Shown here piece by piece: positions 1 to 8,679 of a DNA stretch of 38,951 nt; position 1 is the first letter of the stretch, and each line of letters opens with the position of its first letter. The position numbers and the translations under genes are program-made. The DNA is taken from assembly GCF_000285835.1 (NCBI RefSeq), contig NZ_HE978608.1:67716-106666 (forward strand). The letters are read 5' to 3'. A model generated the notes under the pieces. It made no database searches. It was not told the origin of the DNA and saw only the letters and a program-made list of their open reading frames with translations. This DNA is from Brevibacterium senegalense. Its GTDB lineage: Bacteria; Actinomycetota; Actinomycetes; Actinomycetales; Brevibacteriaceae.

Positions 1-570
1 GGAGACGTGCGGGGCGGCACCGGCCGGGGCCGCCTGCGCGGCGGGGGCGGCCGCGTGCTGGCGGGCGACGTGGCGCTGCGGTGCGGAGGTGGGGCCCGAG
101 TTCTGATGGGCCTCGTAGACCTCCGGCACGACTGGATTGGAGCGGGACGGCGGGTCGTAGCCGCCGCGGGCGGCGGGCTGGGCGGCCGGGGAGCCGTCCG
201 GGCGGCGGGTGGTCGCGCGGACGCGGTACATGCCGGTGTCGAGGTCGTCGGCGACCTCGAACGTGACGTTGACCGGGCCCACGAAGCTGTAGCCCTGCTC
301 GATCGCGTGGTCGCCCACGACCTGGCGGAGGTCCTGGCGGAGCTCGCTGGAGATGGGACCCAGGCGCTCGTGGTCGCCGGCGGACAGCTCGACGGCATAC
401 GCGTTGGCGGTCAGCGTGCGGCCGCGGGAGACGACCGCGGCGCGGTTGTCCGCCTCACGGCGCAGTGCCGAGGCCAGTTCGACGGGCTCCACCTGGGAGC
501 GGAACGCGCGTGCGAAGGCACCGTTGACCACGCGGTCGATGCCGCGCTCGAAACGATCGAGAACGCCCAC
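1..570 (-). CDS. fhaA: FhaA-type DUF3662/FHA protein, N-terminal part (cut by window edge)
   Basis: The minus strand from a GTG at 570 is open to the window edge (190 codons) and begins MGVLDRFERGIDRVVNGAF. This is the typical start of DUF3662, the N-terminal domain of FhaA. The DUF3662 domain covers roughly residues 1-125; a Pro/Ala/Gln-rich linker follows. The C-terminal FHA domain would lie beyond the edge. FhaA proteins bind phosphothreonine and act with Ser/Thr kinases such as PknB on cell-wall growth and division. A strong ribosome site (GGAGGGAGG) lies just upstream of the GTG and fixes the start. In other actinobacteria fhaA is the first gene of the fhaA-fhaB-pstP-rodA-pbpA-pknA-pknB cluster and sits beside a tRNA-Leu, as here. 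The family call is firm; the unseen FHA domain is inferred. Confidence 0.85.
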   Translation of the reverse strand, partial: MGVLDRFERGIDRVVNGAFARAFRSQVEPVELASALRREADNRAAVVSRGRTLTANAYAVELSAGDHERLGPISSELRQDLRQVVGDHAIEQGYSFVGPVNVTFEVADDLDTGMYRVRATTRRPDGSPAAQPAARGGYDPPSRSNPVVPEVYEAHQNSGPTSAPQRHVARQHAAAPAAQAAPAGAAPHVS

Positions 571-903
571 GTCGCCTCCCTCCCTCAGTCGGACTGCAGG
601 TCCGGCCGCCTGGTGGCGGGCACGGGTCACCCCTGCTGCGCACAGCGCATCAGCACTCCATGCTAACGCGCAGTTCCTGAGACGACACCTCGGAGCCGCG
701 GTGCGGCGAACCTCCGTAACTGGGCGTATTCCGGGGGATCCGCATGTGCGTGCCGAAGTGGCGGACCGGCGGGAGTCGGATCCGAAGTGGCTGACAGGTG
801 CACGGCAGGTGAATGGGAGGCGGCGTGGATGCAGGTGAGGGGGTGCGCGGACATGCGGGGCGACGCGGTCGTGCGTGCGTGACGGATCGCACTGTCGCGC
901 CGA
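571..903. other. Gene-free stretch between fhaA and tRNA-Leu
   Basis: No convincing gene lies in this stretch. It must hold the fhaA promoter on the minus strand; TAGCAT (665 to 660, minus) fits the actinobacterial TAnnnT -10 pattern, but no good -35 is visible. A 10-bp direct repeat CCGAAGTGGC occurs at 753-762 and 782-791, 29 bp apart, and could be a regulator site. The open frames here are codon-bias shadows without family features. Confidence 0.4.
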
Positions 904-933
904 TTGGTGGCGCGGGCGCGGGTCGTGTACAGT
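904..933 (+). promoter_or_regulatory. Likely promoter of tRNA-Leu
   Basis: TTGGTG (904-909) and TACAGT (928-933) are separated by 18 bp. The -10 fits the TAnnnT pattern of actinobacterial housekeeping promoters. Transcription would start near 940, about 24 nt before the mature tRNA. Confidence 0.45.
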
Positions 934-963
934 TCCTATCTGTTGCAACCACGGTTGTGATGC

Positions 964-1047
<84 letters not shown>

Positions 1048-1061
1048 CCGCAGGAGAAGGC

Positions 1062-1099
1062 CTCCGACCAGGGAATACGTTCCCAGGTCGGGGGTCTTT
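1062..1099 (+). terminator. Terminator hairpin after tRNA-Leu
   Basis: CCGACC (1064-1069) pairs with GGTCGG (1086-1091), and an inner GGGA (1071-1074) pairs with TCCC (1081-1084). A short pyrimidine run, TCTTTC, follows. It is a reasonable factor-independent terminator for the tRNA, with a weak U-tract as usual in GC-rich genomes. Confidence 0.6.
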
Positions 1100-1344
1100 C
1101 CCGTGTTGTGGGATGCTGCTCCTCGTCGTGGGGGTGGTCCGGACGCGCGTGATGGCCTTCAACCCCGAAGCGCTGAGGTGTGACCACACGCCTGAGAACT
1201 GCCGTGTTCGGGGCGTGCAGTCGCACCTCAGCGTCGTTCAGCTGCCCTCGGCATAGGCGGAGCAGCGCTCGCATCTGCTGATGAGGTCGTGCTCGCACTC
1301 GCTCAGACTCAGGCCCACTCGTCGGCACGCCCTGGTCGGCGGTC

Positions 1345-1459
1345 GTCTGGGCACCGTGACCTGCCCCGTCCGCATCGCGTGGGGCGAGGCCGGCCCCTGG
1401 ATCCCGGCGAGGAGCTCGTCTCGGACATCACCGACTGGTGGGACCGGAGGACCACCTGA
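1345..1459 (+). pseudogene. Decayed C-terminal fragment of an alpha/beta hydrolase
   Basis: One frame reads TVTCPVRIAWGEAGPWIP, which closely follows the CPVRIxWGExDpWIP block before the last part of alpha/beta-hydrolase folds. The expected acidic residue in GExD is Gly here. The matching C-terminal piece, DPGEELVSDITDWW, then continues in a different frame to a TGA at 1457-1459, without the usual region around the catalytic His. This looks like a gene remnant with an internal deletion or frameshift and no start. The rest of 1100-1521 shows no intact gene. Family assignment is by motif only. Confidence 0.35.
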
Positions 1460-1521
1460 CCGTCGTGCGACCGGACGGGACCCGGGAGGCTCGGATACGC
1501 TGAGGGCGGGCGGAGGCAGAC

Positions 1522-1842
1522 ATGGACACGCGGTGGGCGACGGTGAAGCTGACGCTCGTGCTGCTGTACTTCGGGATCCTGCCCTTCGACCTCGACGCTC
1601 CCGTGCTGTTCGCACTCGCCCTGCTGGGGATGGCCATCGTCATCGCGGGCCCGGTCGTCCTGCGCTCCGTGCGCGCGCTCGCAGCGATCACCGTGACTCC
1701 CGTCCCGGTTCCGTTCGCCGGTACCGCGTCACCCGATCTGCGTCCCCTTCCCCGGCCCCAGGCCCCCGGCACTCCGGGCACGGTCCGCTCCCGCGCCCCG
1801 GCCCGGCTGTTCGCGCTCCACGGCCCGGTCGCGCCCGCCTGA
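1522..1842 (+). CDS. Small hypothetical membrane protein
   Basis: An ATG at 1522 follows a GGAGG-type ribosome site (GGCGGAGGCAGAC) and opens a frame of 106 residues. Two hydrophobic segments lie at about residues 8-25 and 27-50, followed by a Pro/Arg/Ala-rich tail, presumably cytoplasmic. I recognise no family. The next genes downstream encode an ABC transporter on the same strand, but an 80-bp gap containing the palindrome GGATGG-TT-CCATCC (1879-1892) separates them, so co-transcription is not certain. The ribosome site and membrane segments support a real gene; the low-complexity tail gives no functional clue. Confidence 0.55.
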   Translation: MDTRWATVKLTLVLLYFGILPFDLDAPVLFALALLGMAIVIAGPVVLRSVRALAAITVTPVPVPFAGTASPDLRPLPRPQAPGTPGTVRSRAPARLFALHGPVAPA

Positions 1843-1925
1843 TCCGCATGCACTGCGTCTCCTGACGCGCCGCGCCGTGGATGGTTCCATCCATCCCCTG
1901 GCCAGCACGCGAACAGAGGAAGACT

Positions 1926-2636
1926 GTGCATCCCGATACGTCACGCCCCGACGACCGCGCTCGTCCCACCGGACATCATCGTCCCGACCGCTCCACCCCT
2001 GCACCCCTTCTCCGACTCGACGACGTGAGCGTCACCGCGCATCGGTCGACGCTGCTCGCCCCGACCTCCCTGCACGTCGGGCCGGGCCGGATCGTCGCGC
2101 TGCGCGGCGAGAACGGATCGGGGAAGACCACGCTCCTGCGCACGATCGCGGGACGGGCCCGCCCGACGACCGGCTCGGTGACGGTGGCCGGTCGGTCGGT
2201 GGACGAGCGCGATCCGGGGTTCCGCCGCCGGGTGGCGGCCCTCATCGGACTGCCGCCGCTGGCGCCCGACCTCACGGTGATCGACCACGTCACACTCGTG
2301 TCCTCCACGTGGGAGCGCGACGCCGGCGCAGTGGAGTCCGCGACGAGCGGCGTGCTCGACGGCTTCGGCCTCTCGGGGCTCTCCTCCCGCTTCCCGCACG
2401 AGCTCTCGTCGGGTCAGACGCAGCTGCTGGCCCTGGCGCTCGTCTTCGTCCGCCCCTTCGACGTGCTCCTGCTGGACGAACCCGAGCAGCGGCTGGACCC
2501 CGGGCGCGTCGACCTCCTGGCCCGCGCGATGCGGGCACGATGCACCGCGGGTGCGACGATCATCGCCGCCACCCACAGTGAGGTGCTCGCCCGCGCCACC
2601 GCGGACGTCACCGTGGCGCTGACGTCCGCGTCATGA
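1926..2636 (+). CDS. ABC transporter ATP-binding protein
   Basis: This is a single nucleotide-binding domain of 236 residues. Walker A is GENGSGKTT at residues 61-69, the signature is LSSGQ at 160-164, Walker B VLLLDEP spans 180-186, and the switch His is at about 217. The GTG at 1926 is preferred because AGAGGA lies six to eight bases upstream; an ATG at 1881 in the same frame has no such site. The stop overlaps the start of the next gene by 4 bp, so the ATPase is coupled to a polytopic membrane partner. Together they look like a two-gene exporter or ABC-2-like transporter. The substrate cannot be inferred. Confidence 0.9.
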   Translation: MHPDTSRPDDRARPTGHHRPDRSTPAPLLRLDDVSVTAHRSTLLAPTSLHVGPGRIVALRGENGSGKTTLLRTIAGRARPTTGSVTVAGRSVDERDPGFRRRVAALIGLPPLAPDLTVIDHVTLVSSTWERDAGAVESATSGVLDGFGLSGLSSRFPHELSSGQTQLLALALVFVRPFDVLLLDEPEQRLDPGRVDLLARAMRARCTAGATIIAATHSEVLARATADVTVALTSAS

Positions 2637-4138
2637 GGGACCGCAGACTGGCCGCCGCCCAGTCGATCTGGCGGTCGCGGCGGGGACGTTCGCCGGGCGA
2701 GAGGGCCTTCCTCCTCTACGCGCTGGGTCTCGTGCTGCTGATCGTCGGCGCTCCGGTGCTCCGCGCACTCTGGTCGACGATGACCGGCCCGGCCGGAACG
2801 GTGCTCCTCCTCTCCGCGCAGGCTGCGGATGCGACCTCGTTCGCGGTGGCGGCCCTCTGGGCGGGCGGTCTGCTGGCGGGTCGAACACGTGGCCCGGCGC
2901 TGCTGCCCACGTTCCTCCTCCACGCACTGACCGGCAGCGACATACGCCGATCGCGCGCACTCCTGCGACCGGTGCTCCAGGCGGCGCTGGCCGCCGCGTC
3001 CCTCTGCGCAGGTGCGGCCGTCCTCGCAGCGGTGGCAGTGGTGCGCCTCGGACAGGCGGGACCCGTTGCCGTCGTCGTCTTCGGCCTGGCGGGTGCTGCG
3101 GCGGGAGCGGTGGCCGTGGTCCTGTGGCTCGTGGGGCAGGCGCATCCGCGGGCGGCGGTGCCGATCGCGGCGTCGCTGGTCGTCCTCGCGGTGCTGGGCG
3201 CGGCGATCTCGCCTGCGCAGGTCGCCCTGCCGTGGATGTGGGTGGGTGCCCTCTATCCGGGGGCGGCCTGGGGAGCGGGCGTCCTCCCGCTGGTGGGGGT
3301 GCTGGCGATCACCGCTGCCGGCGCCGGTGCAGTGCCGCACCTGCTGTCTCGGCTCCCCGGCACGCGACTCCTGGAGCAGGCGGTCCGATGGGAGCGGGCC
3401 GTGGCCTTCTCGTCCGCGCTCGACCTCCGCTCCGCACGCGCTGCCATCGCAGTGCCGCCGCGGTGGGGGAGGGGCCTGCGGGCGGTCCGGCCGGGCCGGC
3501 GGCTGTGGGTGATGTTCCTCGTGCGCGACGCGATCGCACAGGTGCGCACCCCGGGCCGACTGCTGGGCGCGGTCGCGGCGACCGCTCTGACGGGAGTCCT
3601 GCTGACAGCGTCGCTGTCGCCCGGCGTCCCGACGGTGCTCACGGCGGGTGTCGCGGGACTCGTCGTGCACGGGGCGAGCGGATCGCTCAGCGCAGGTCTT
3701 CAGCACGCCGCAGACGTCGCGAGCGACGACCCGCTGTACGGGGTCGGCGATCGGCATCTCGTGACCCTGCACGCGCTCTTCCCGCTCGCGGTCCTGCTCC
3801 TCGTCCTCGTGCCCGCTGCGTTCGGCGCGGCGCTGATGCGTGGTGCTCCGCCGGGGATCGCGATGGCGAGTGCCGGCGCGCTGGCCGTCCTGGCGGTGGC
3901 GCTCCAGGCGGTCGGTGCGCTCAAGGGACCGCTGCCGCCCGGCCTGCTCACGCCGGTCGACACGCCCGCCGGCGACGTGAGCGTCGTCCTGCCGATCGTG
4001 TGGGCCTGCGGCGAGCCGGTGCTCGCCGTCCTCGGGGCCGTCTCCCTCGCCGCGGTGCCCGTCACCCCGCTGCCGTTCCTCCTGGTCGCCGCGTGGACAG
4101 GAACACTCCTCCTCGTCCGCTGGGGGCGACGCCGGTAG
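2633..4138 (+). CDS. Polytopic membrane protein, partner of the ABC ATPase (possibly DUF6297 type)
   Basis: The ATG at 2633 overlaps the stop of the ATPase gene (ATGA). The 501-residue product has about eleven or twelve hydrophobic segments from residue 27 to the C terminus, separated by short Arg-rich loops, and no signal peptide. It is most likely the membrane domain of the transporter whose ATPase lies upstream. Its length and Arg-rich N terminus recall the DUF6297 membrane proteins found beside ABC ATPases in actinobacteria, but I cannot confirm that family here. It has no obvious EAA loop as in binding-protein-dependent importers, which favours export or an unknown role. Confidence 0.75.
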   Translation: MRDRRLAAAQSIWRSRRGRSPGERAFLLYALGLVLLIVGAPVLRALWSTMTGPAGTVLLLSAQAADATSFAVAALWAGGLLAGRTRGPALLPTFLLHALTGSDIRRSRALLRPVLQAALAAASLCAGAAVLAAVAVVRLGQAGPVAVVVFGLAGAAAGAVAVVLWLVGQAHPRAAVPIAASLVVLAVLGAAISPAQVALPWMWVGALYPGAAWGAGVLPLVGVLAITAAGAGAVPHLLSRLPGTRLLEQAVRWERAVAFSSALDLRSARAAIAVPPRWGRGLRAVRPGRRLWVMFLVRDAIAQVRTPGRLLGAVAATALTGVLLTASLSPGVPTVLTAGVAGLVVHGASGSLSAGLQHAADVASDDPLYGVGDRHLVTLHALFPLAVLLLVLVPAAFGAALMRGAPPGIAMASAGALAVLAVALQAVGALKGPLPPGLLTPVDTPAGDVSVVLPIVWACGEPVLAVLGAVSLAAVPVTPLPFLLVAAWTGTLLLVRWGRRR

Positions 4139-4152
4139 GTGCGATGGGCTCG

Positions 4153-4725
4153 TCAGGTCGTGCGGACCGCTGCCACCGCCTCGCGGTCCGTGAAGGCCAG
4201 GTCCATCCCGTCCTCGCCGGGTTCGTCCAGGGCAGGATCGCGCCGGAGCCCGGCACGGAGCGCGACCCGCTGGGAGGCGACGTTGTCCGGTCTCACCCGC
4301 GCGAGGATCGTCGACCCCTGCTGGAGTGCTGCGACCCATGCAACGACGGTGCGGGCCGCCTCGGTCGCATACCCGCGTCCCCACACCTCCGGGCGGTAGC
4401 GGTACAGGAGGTTCAGGACCGGCAGGCCCGCGGCGGTCATCCGTTTGACGCCGCAGTACCCCACGATCGCGGTGCCGCCGTGCAGGCGCACGCACCAGTA
4501 GCCGAAGCCGTGGTCGTGCCAGTGGCGCAGCCACTGCTCGACGAGGCGCTGGGCCTCCGGCAGATCCTCCACGCGATCCGACGGGTTGTGCACGGTCGTC
4601 CGGGGGTCGCCCGCGATGGCGAGGACCGCAGGCGCATCCTCGACCCGCGGGACGTCGAGCGTGAGCCGCGCCGTGGTGCGGGCCGGCCGCCGGCCCGGTG
4701 AAAAGTCGGACTGCTGCGGGCCCAC
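4153..4725 (-). CDS. GNAT family N-acetyltransferase (RimJ/RimL-like)
   Basis: The frame of 190 residues starts at a GTG (4725). After about 18 residues comes the TARLTLDVPRVEDAPAVL block typical of RimJ/RimL-type acetyltransferases. The acetyl-CoA-binding loop region is seen around PEVWGRGYATEAARTVVAW (Q/RxxGxG/A type), and the end has the usual RVALRAGLRRDP strand-helix signature. Such enzymes transfer acetyl groups from acetyl-CoA to N-terminal or small-molecule amines; the substrate is unknown. It follows the PhzF-like gene by only 17 bp on the same strand, so the two are probably co-transcribed. It converges with the membrane protein gene to the left, 14 bp between stops. Confidence 0.85.
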   Translation of the reverse strand: MGPQQSDFSPGRRPARTTARLTLDVPRVEDAPAVLAIAGDPRTTVHNPSDRVEDLPEAQRLVEQWLRHWHDHGFGYWCVRLHGGTAIVGYCGVKRMTAAGLPVLNLLYRYRPEVWGRGYATEAARTVVAWVAALQQGSTILARVRPDNVASQRVALRAGLRRDPALDEPGEDGMDLAFTDREAVAAVRTT

Positions 4726-4742
4726 GGTGGGTGCGCTTCCCG

Positions 4743-5582
4743 TCAGACCGTCGCGGTGCCCTGGAAGACGACCGAGGTCGCCCCGCCCACCCAGGTGTCG
4801 TCACCGATGCGATCGATCGAGACCCGACCGGCGCGACCCAGCCGCGTGCCCTGCGCGGCGGTGTACCGCTCCGGCGCCTGCCCGGTCCGGATGAGCCACT
4901 GGGCCAGGGAGGCGTTGAGGCTGCCGGTGACCGGATCCTCGTGGACGCCCATGCCGGGCGCGAACGCCCGCACCTCGAACTGCTGCGGGGCGCCTGCCGG
5001 GTGGGCGCCGATGACGCCCACCTTCGTGTCCGGGACCGCGGAGAAGTCCGGCTCCAGATCCAGCACGTCCTGCGCGCTCGCCAGCAGGAGGCCGCACCAG
5101 CCCGGCCCGTTGTCGACCCACTGGTGGTCGAGGACGCGATCGCGGCTCACGCCCAGCGCACGGATGAGCGCCGCGAGCTCGTCCTCGTCGAGGGGTCCCG
5201 TCCGCGTGGTGGGCGGAGCGGCGAACGCCAGCGCCTCACCGTCGTGCCGCAGCTCGACGAGCCCGGCCGCGCACTCCTGCACGATCGTGCCCGCACGGCG
5301 GGGCGTCCCACCGGTGGCCAGCCACGCGCGGGCGGAGCCCAGCGTGGGGTGGCCGGCGAAGGGGAGCTCGCCGGAAGGGGTGAAGATGCGCAGACGGTAG
5401 TCGGCCTCGGGAGCGGTGGGCGGCAGCACGAACGTCGTCTCCGACAGGTTGGTCCAGCGGGCGATGCGGGCCATGTCCTCGTCTCCGATCCCCTGGGCCT
5501 CGAGGATCACCGCGACGGGATTGCCGCGGAACGGCTGGGTGGAGAAGACGTCGACCTGTGCGAACGGGTGCGTGCGTGTCAT
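4743..5582 (-). CDS. PhzF family isomerase-like protein
   Basis: This 279-residue protein has the PhzF hallmarks: DVFSTQPFRGNPVAV at residues 11-25, SETTF with the conserved catalytic Glu at about residue 48, and FAGHPTLGSA around 75-84. PhzF-fold proteins are isomerases or epimerases of small metabolites with a diaminopimelate-epimerase-like fold; most homologues outside phenazine clusters have no known substrate. An ATG at 5582 is chosen because the conserved fold starts six residues later, whereas upstream frame extension is Arg/Pro-rich and runs into the copper operator. On the minus strand TAGGGT (5595-5590) sits seven bases before the ATG, and a GAGG lies close to it. It is divergent from the copper operon and probably in one unit with the GNAT gene. 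Confidence 0.88.
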   Translation of the reverse strand: MTRTHPFAQVDVFSTQPFRGNPVAVILEAQGIGDEDMARIARWTNLSETTFVLPPTAPEADYRLRIFTPSGELPFAGHPTLGSARAWLATGGTPRRAGTIVQECAAGLVELRHDGEALAFAAPPTTRTGPLDEDELAALIRALGVSRDRVLDHQWVDNGPGWCGLLLASAQDVLDLEPDFSAVPDTKVGVIGAHPAGAPQQFEVRAFAPGMGVHEDPVTGSLNASLAQWLIRTGQAPERYTAAQGTRLGRAGRVSIDRIGDDTWVGGATSVVFQGTATV

Positions 5583-5620
5583 GCGCCTCACCCTAATCGG
5601 CCTGATCGACCGTGGAGGAA

Positions 5621-5637
5621 ATACCCTCAGGGGGTAT
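5621..5637. promoter_or_regulatory. CsoR operator 1 (copper)
   Basis: ATACCC-N5-GGGTAT (5621-5626 and 5632-5637) matches the AT-flanked G/C-tract palindromes bound by CsoR repressors. It overlaps TATACA (5635-5640), the best -10 candidate for the copper operon, so binding would block transcription until Cu(I) releases CsoR. Confidence 0.7.
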
Positions 5638-5653
5638 ACAGTTGCATCGACAG

Positions 5654-5670
5654 ATACCCCCACAGGGTAT
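5654..5670. promoter_or_regulatory. CsoR operator 2 (copper)
   Basis: A second ATACCC-N5-GGGTAT (5654-5659 and 5665-5670) has the same architecture as operator 1. Their centres are 33 bp apart, about three helical turns, so both would face the same side of the DNA. It ends 28 bp before the ATG of the copper chaperone gene. Confidence 0.7.
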
Positions 5671-5698
5671 GTGGAGCCACATGACGAGAGGACCCATC

Positions 5699-5908
5699 AT
5701 GGCAGTCAACGAGTACCAGGTGACCGGAATGACCTGCGGACACTGCGAAGCGTCGGTGCGGGAAGAGGTGGGCGAGATCGCCGGCGTCACGGACATCGAG
5801 GTGAGCGCGGAGACGGGTCGCCTCGTCGTGACCGGGCAGGACGGCGTGGAGGACCAGCAGGTGCTGGCGGCGGTCCAGGAGGCCGGCTACACCGCGGTCC
5901 GCGTCTGA
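5699..5908 (+). CDS. copZ: Copper chaperone, heavy-metal-associated domain (CopZ-like)
   Basis: The 69-residue protein is a single HMA domain with the metal motif GMTCGHC (Cys13, Cys16) and the typical C-terminal VQEAGYTA block. Such proteins carry Cu(I) in the cytoplasm to CopA or CsoR. The ATG at 5699 is chosen because GAGAGG lies just upstream and the domain begins at once; earlier in-frame starts would read through the second operator. It is the first gene of the operon copZ-copA-csoR and is presumably induced by copper through the two operators upstream. Confidence 0.92.
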   Translation: MAVNEYQVTGMTCGHCEASVREEVGEIAGVTDIEVSAETGRLVVTGQDGVEDQQVLAAVQEAGYTAVRV

Positions 5909-5969
5909 CGGAAGCACGCGCCGGTTCAGCAGCAGCGACGACAGCAGTGAAGAGGAGAGGGAGCCCACG

Positions 5970-8267
5970 ATGAGCAGCCAGGCGGAGCAGGTCGCAGGCG
6001 GCGGCCTGGACGGCGGCATCGAGCTGGCGATCGGCGGGATGACCTGCGCCTCGTGCGCCAACCGCGTCGAGCGCAAGCTCAACAAGCTGGACGGCGTGAG
6101 CGCGACCGTCAACTACGCGACGGAGAAGGCCCGCATCACGGTGCCGGACGGCTACGACCCGGGTCTCCTCATCGAGGAGGTCGAGAAGACCGGCTACACG
6201 GCCTCACTCCCGGAGCCCCCGGCGGCCGCAGCACCCGCCGCCGACGGCGCTCCGGCGGACGGCACCCCCGCCGACGAGCCGGAGGACCCCGAGCTCACCT
6301 CCCTGCGCCAGCGCCTCATCGGCTCGGTCGTCCTGACGGTCCCGGTCATCGCGATGGCGATGATCCCGGCGCTCCAGTTCACGTACTGGCAGTGGCTGTC
6401 CCTCGCGCTCGCCGCCCCGGTCATCGTGTGGGGCGCGTGGCCGTTCCACAGGGCGGCGTGGGCCAACCTCAAGCACGGCGCGGCGACGATGGACACGCTC
6501 ATCTCGATGGGCACACTCGCGGCATTCCTCTGGTCGCTCTACGCGCTGTTCCTGGGTACCGCCGGCCATCCCGGCATGACCCACCCGTTCGAGCTCACGG
6601 TCGCGCCGTCCGACGGCGCGGGCAACATCTACCTCGAGGTGGGCGCCGGCGTCACGATGTTCATCCTGCTGGGGCGCTGGTTCGAGAAGCGGTCCAAGCG
6701 GCAGGCGGGTGCCGCCCTGCGTGCCCTCATGGAGCTGGGCGCGAAGGAGGTCTCCGTCCTGCGCGACGGTGCGGAGGTCCGGATCCCCGCCGGGCAGCTG
6801 GCCGTGGACGATGAGTTCGTCGTCCGTCCGGGCGAGAAGATCGCGACGGACGGCGTCGTCACCCAGGGCACCTCCGCCGTCGACCAGTCGATGCTCACCG
6901 GCGAGTCCGTGCCCGTCGAGGTCGCCGTGGGCGACTCCGTGACCGGCGCGACCGTCAACGCCGGCGGCCGCCTGGTCGTCCGCGCGACCCGCGTGGGCGC
7001 GGACACCCAGCTTGCCCAGATGGCGCGCATGGTCGAGGACGCGCAGACCGGCAAGGCGCAGGTCCAGCGGCTGGCCGACCGCATCTCCGGCGTCTTCGTT
7101 CCCGTCGTCATCGTCATCGCAGTCGTGACGCTCGTCGCCTGGCTGGTGTGGGGCGACTCCGTCTCCGCCGCCTTCACCGCGGCCGTCGCCGTGCTCGTCA
7201 TCGCCTGTCCCTGCGCGCTGGGCCTGGCCACCCCCACCGCGCTGCTCGTGGGCACCGGCCGCGGCGCCCAGATGGGCGTCCTCATCAAGGGCCCGGAGAC
7301 CCTCGAGTCCACCCGCACGATCGACACCGTCGTGCTGGACAAGACGGGCACCGTCACGACCGGTGCGATGACGCTGACGGACACCGTCGCCGAGGCCGGG
7401 GTCGCCCGCGCGGACCTGCTCCGGTTCGCCGGTGCCCTGGAGTCCGCCTCCGAGCATCCGATCGCCCGCGCGATCGCGGCGGGCGCCGCTCAGGAGGTGG
7501 GCGAGCTGCCCGCGCCCCAGGACTTCCGGAACCTCGAGGGCCGCGGGGTCCAGGGCGTCGTCGATGGCACCGCCGTCGTCGTGGGCCGCGAGTCGCTGCT
7601 GGCGGACTGGTCCCAGCACCTGTCACCGGAGGTCTCCCGGGCCAAGGCGGACGCCGAGGCCGCGGGCCGGACCGTCGTGACCGTCGGCTGGAACGGGGAG
7701 GCCCGGGGCATCCTCATCGTCGCGGACACCGTCAAGCCCACATCCGCGGAGGCGATCGCGCAGCTGAAGGACCTGGGGCTCACCCCCATCCTGCTGACCG
7801 GAGACAATGAGGCGGTCGCGCGGCAGATCGCCGGCGAGGTGGGCATCGACGAGGTCATCGCGGGTGTCATGCCCGCGGACAAGGTCGACGTCGTCACCCG
7901 CCTGCAGGGCGCGGGGAAGGTTGTCGCGATGGTGGGCGACGGCGTCAACGATGCTCCCGCCCTGGCGCAGGCGGACCTGGGCCTGGCGATGGGCACGGGC
8001 ACGGACGTCGCGATCGAGGCCTCGGACATCACGCTGGTGCGGGGTGACCTGCGGGCGGCGGTCGACGCGATCCGCCTGTCGCGGAAGACCCTGTCGACGA
8101 TCAAGACCAACCTGTTCTGGGCGTTCGCGTACAACGTCGCGGCGATCCCGGTCGCAGCCCTGGGCATGCTCAACCCCATGCTGGCCGGTGCGGCGATGGC
8201 GTTCTCGTCCGTGTTCGTCGTGGGCAACAGCCTCCGGCTGCGCGGCTTCCGGTCCGTTGCCCGATGA
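5970..8267 (+). CDS. copA: Copper-translocating P1B-type ATPase CopA
   Basis: The 765-residue protein has one N-terminal HMA domain with GMTCASC (Cys26, Cys29) and an Ala/Pro/Asp-rich linker (about 75-105). Membrane helices follow, including the transport motif CPC (413-415). Other landmarks are the TGES actuator motif, the phosphorylation motif DKTGT (Asp457), the SEHPIA nucleotide-site motif and GDGVND hinge. CPC together with HMA domains indicates Cu(I) export. Length and order are normal for CopA. A long purine-rich ribosome site (GGAGAGGGAG) precedes the ATG. It lies 61 bp after copZ and 55 bp before csoR. Confidence 0.97.
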   Translation: MSSQAEQVAGGGLDGGIELAIGGMTCASCANRVERKLNKLDGVSATVNYATEKARITVPDGYDPGLLIEEVEKTGYTASLPEPPAAAAPAADGAPADGTPADEPEDPELTSLRQRLIGSVVLTVPVIAMAMIPALQFTYWQWLSLALAAPVIVWGAWPFHRAAWANLKHGAATMDTLISMGTLAAFLWSLYALFLGTAGHPGMTHPFELTVAPSDGAGNIYLEVGAGVTMFILLGRWFEKRSKRQAGAALRALMELGAKEVSVLRDGAEVRIPAGQLAVDDEFVVRPGEKIATDGVVTQGTSAVDQSMLTGESVPVEVAVGDSVTGATVNAGGRLVVRATRVGADTQLAQMARMVEDAQTGKAQVQRLADRISGVFVPVVIVIAVVTLVAWLVWGDSVSAAFTAAVAVLVIACPCALGLATPTALLVGTGRGAQMGVLIKGPETLESTRTIDTVVLDKTGTVTTGAMTLTDTVAEAGVARADLLRFAGALESASEHPIARAIAAGAAQEVGELPAPQDFRNLEGRGVQGVVDGTAVVVGRESLLADWSQHLSPEVSRAKADAEAAGRTVVTVGWNGEARGILIVADTVKPTSAEAIAQLKDLGLTPILLTGDNEAVARQIAGEVGIDEVIAGVMPADKVDVVTRLQGAGKVVAMVGDGVNDAPALAQADLGLAMGTGTDVAIEASDITLVRGDLRAAVDAIRLSRKTLSTIKTNLFWAFAYNVAAIPVAALGMLNPMLAGAAMAFSSVFVVGNSLRLRGFRSVAR

Positions 8268-8322
8268 GCCCCAGAGCCGCCGTGGGGCCGACTCTCCGCT
8301 CCTCTTCTGAAAGGATCCCCTC

Positions 8323-8670
8323 ATGACGACCGAGACCACCGCCCCTGATGGTCAGTCCCTCGAGCAGGATGCGGCTGAGCACGAGCATCACCACGGGTAC
8401 ATCGGCGACAAGAAGGCGTACCTGCGCCGGATGAGCCGGATCGAGGGGCAGGCGCGCGGCATCTCCCGGATGATCGACGAGGAGCAGTACTGCATCGACA
8501 TCCTCACGCAGGTGAGCGCCCTGACCCGGGCGCTGCAGGGGGTGGCGACCGGCCTGTTGGACGACCACCTCAAGCACTGCGTCCTGGACGCTGCGAAGTC
8601 CGGTGACGAGGAGGAGGCGGCGGCCAAGCTCAAGGAGGCCGGCGACGCGATCGCCCGCCTCCTGCGGTGA
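8323..8670 (+). CDS. csoR: Copper-sensing repressor CsoR
   Basis: The 115-residue protein has the CsoR/RcnR fold. The Cu(I) ligands Cys57, His82 and Cys86 keep the spacing of the Mycobacterium tuberculosis protein (25 and 4 residues). The RIEGQARGI block that contacts DNA is at 39-47. The N-terminal tail contains an unusual His cluster (HEHHHG, 20-25). AAAGGA precedes the ATG. As last gene of the operon it most likely represses its own promoter through the two ATACCC-N5-GGGTAT sites at 5621-5670. Confidence 0.95.
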   Translation: MTTETTAPDGQSLEQDAAEHEHHHGYIGDKKAYLRRMSRIEGQARGISRMIDEEQYCIDILTQVSALTRALQGVATGLLDDHLKHCVLDAAKSGDEEEAAAKLKEAGDAIARLLR

Positions 8671-8679
8671 CGTCCCTCG

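Noticed and set aside
2414..4804. A 796-codon minus-strand frame opposite the ABC genes
   Set aside because: It covers three well-supported genes in another frame and has the Arg/Ser/Pro-rich composition of a shadow.
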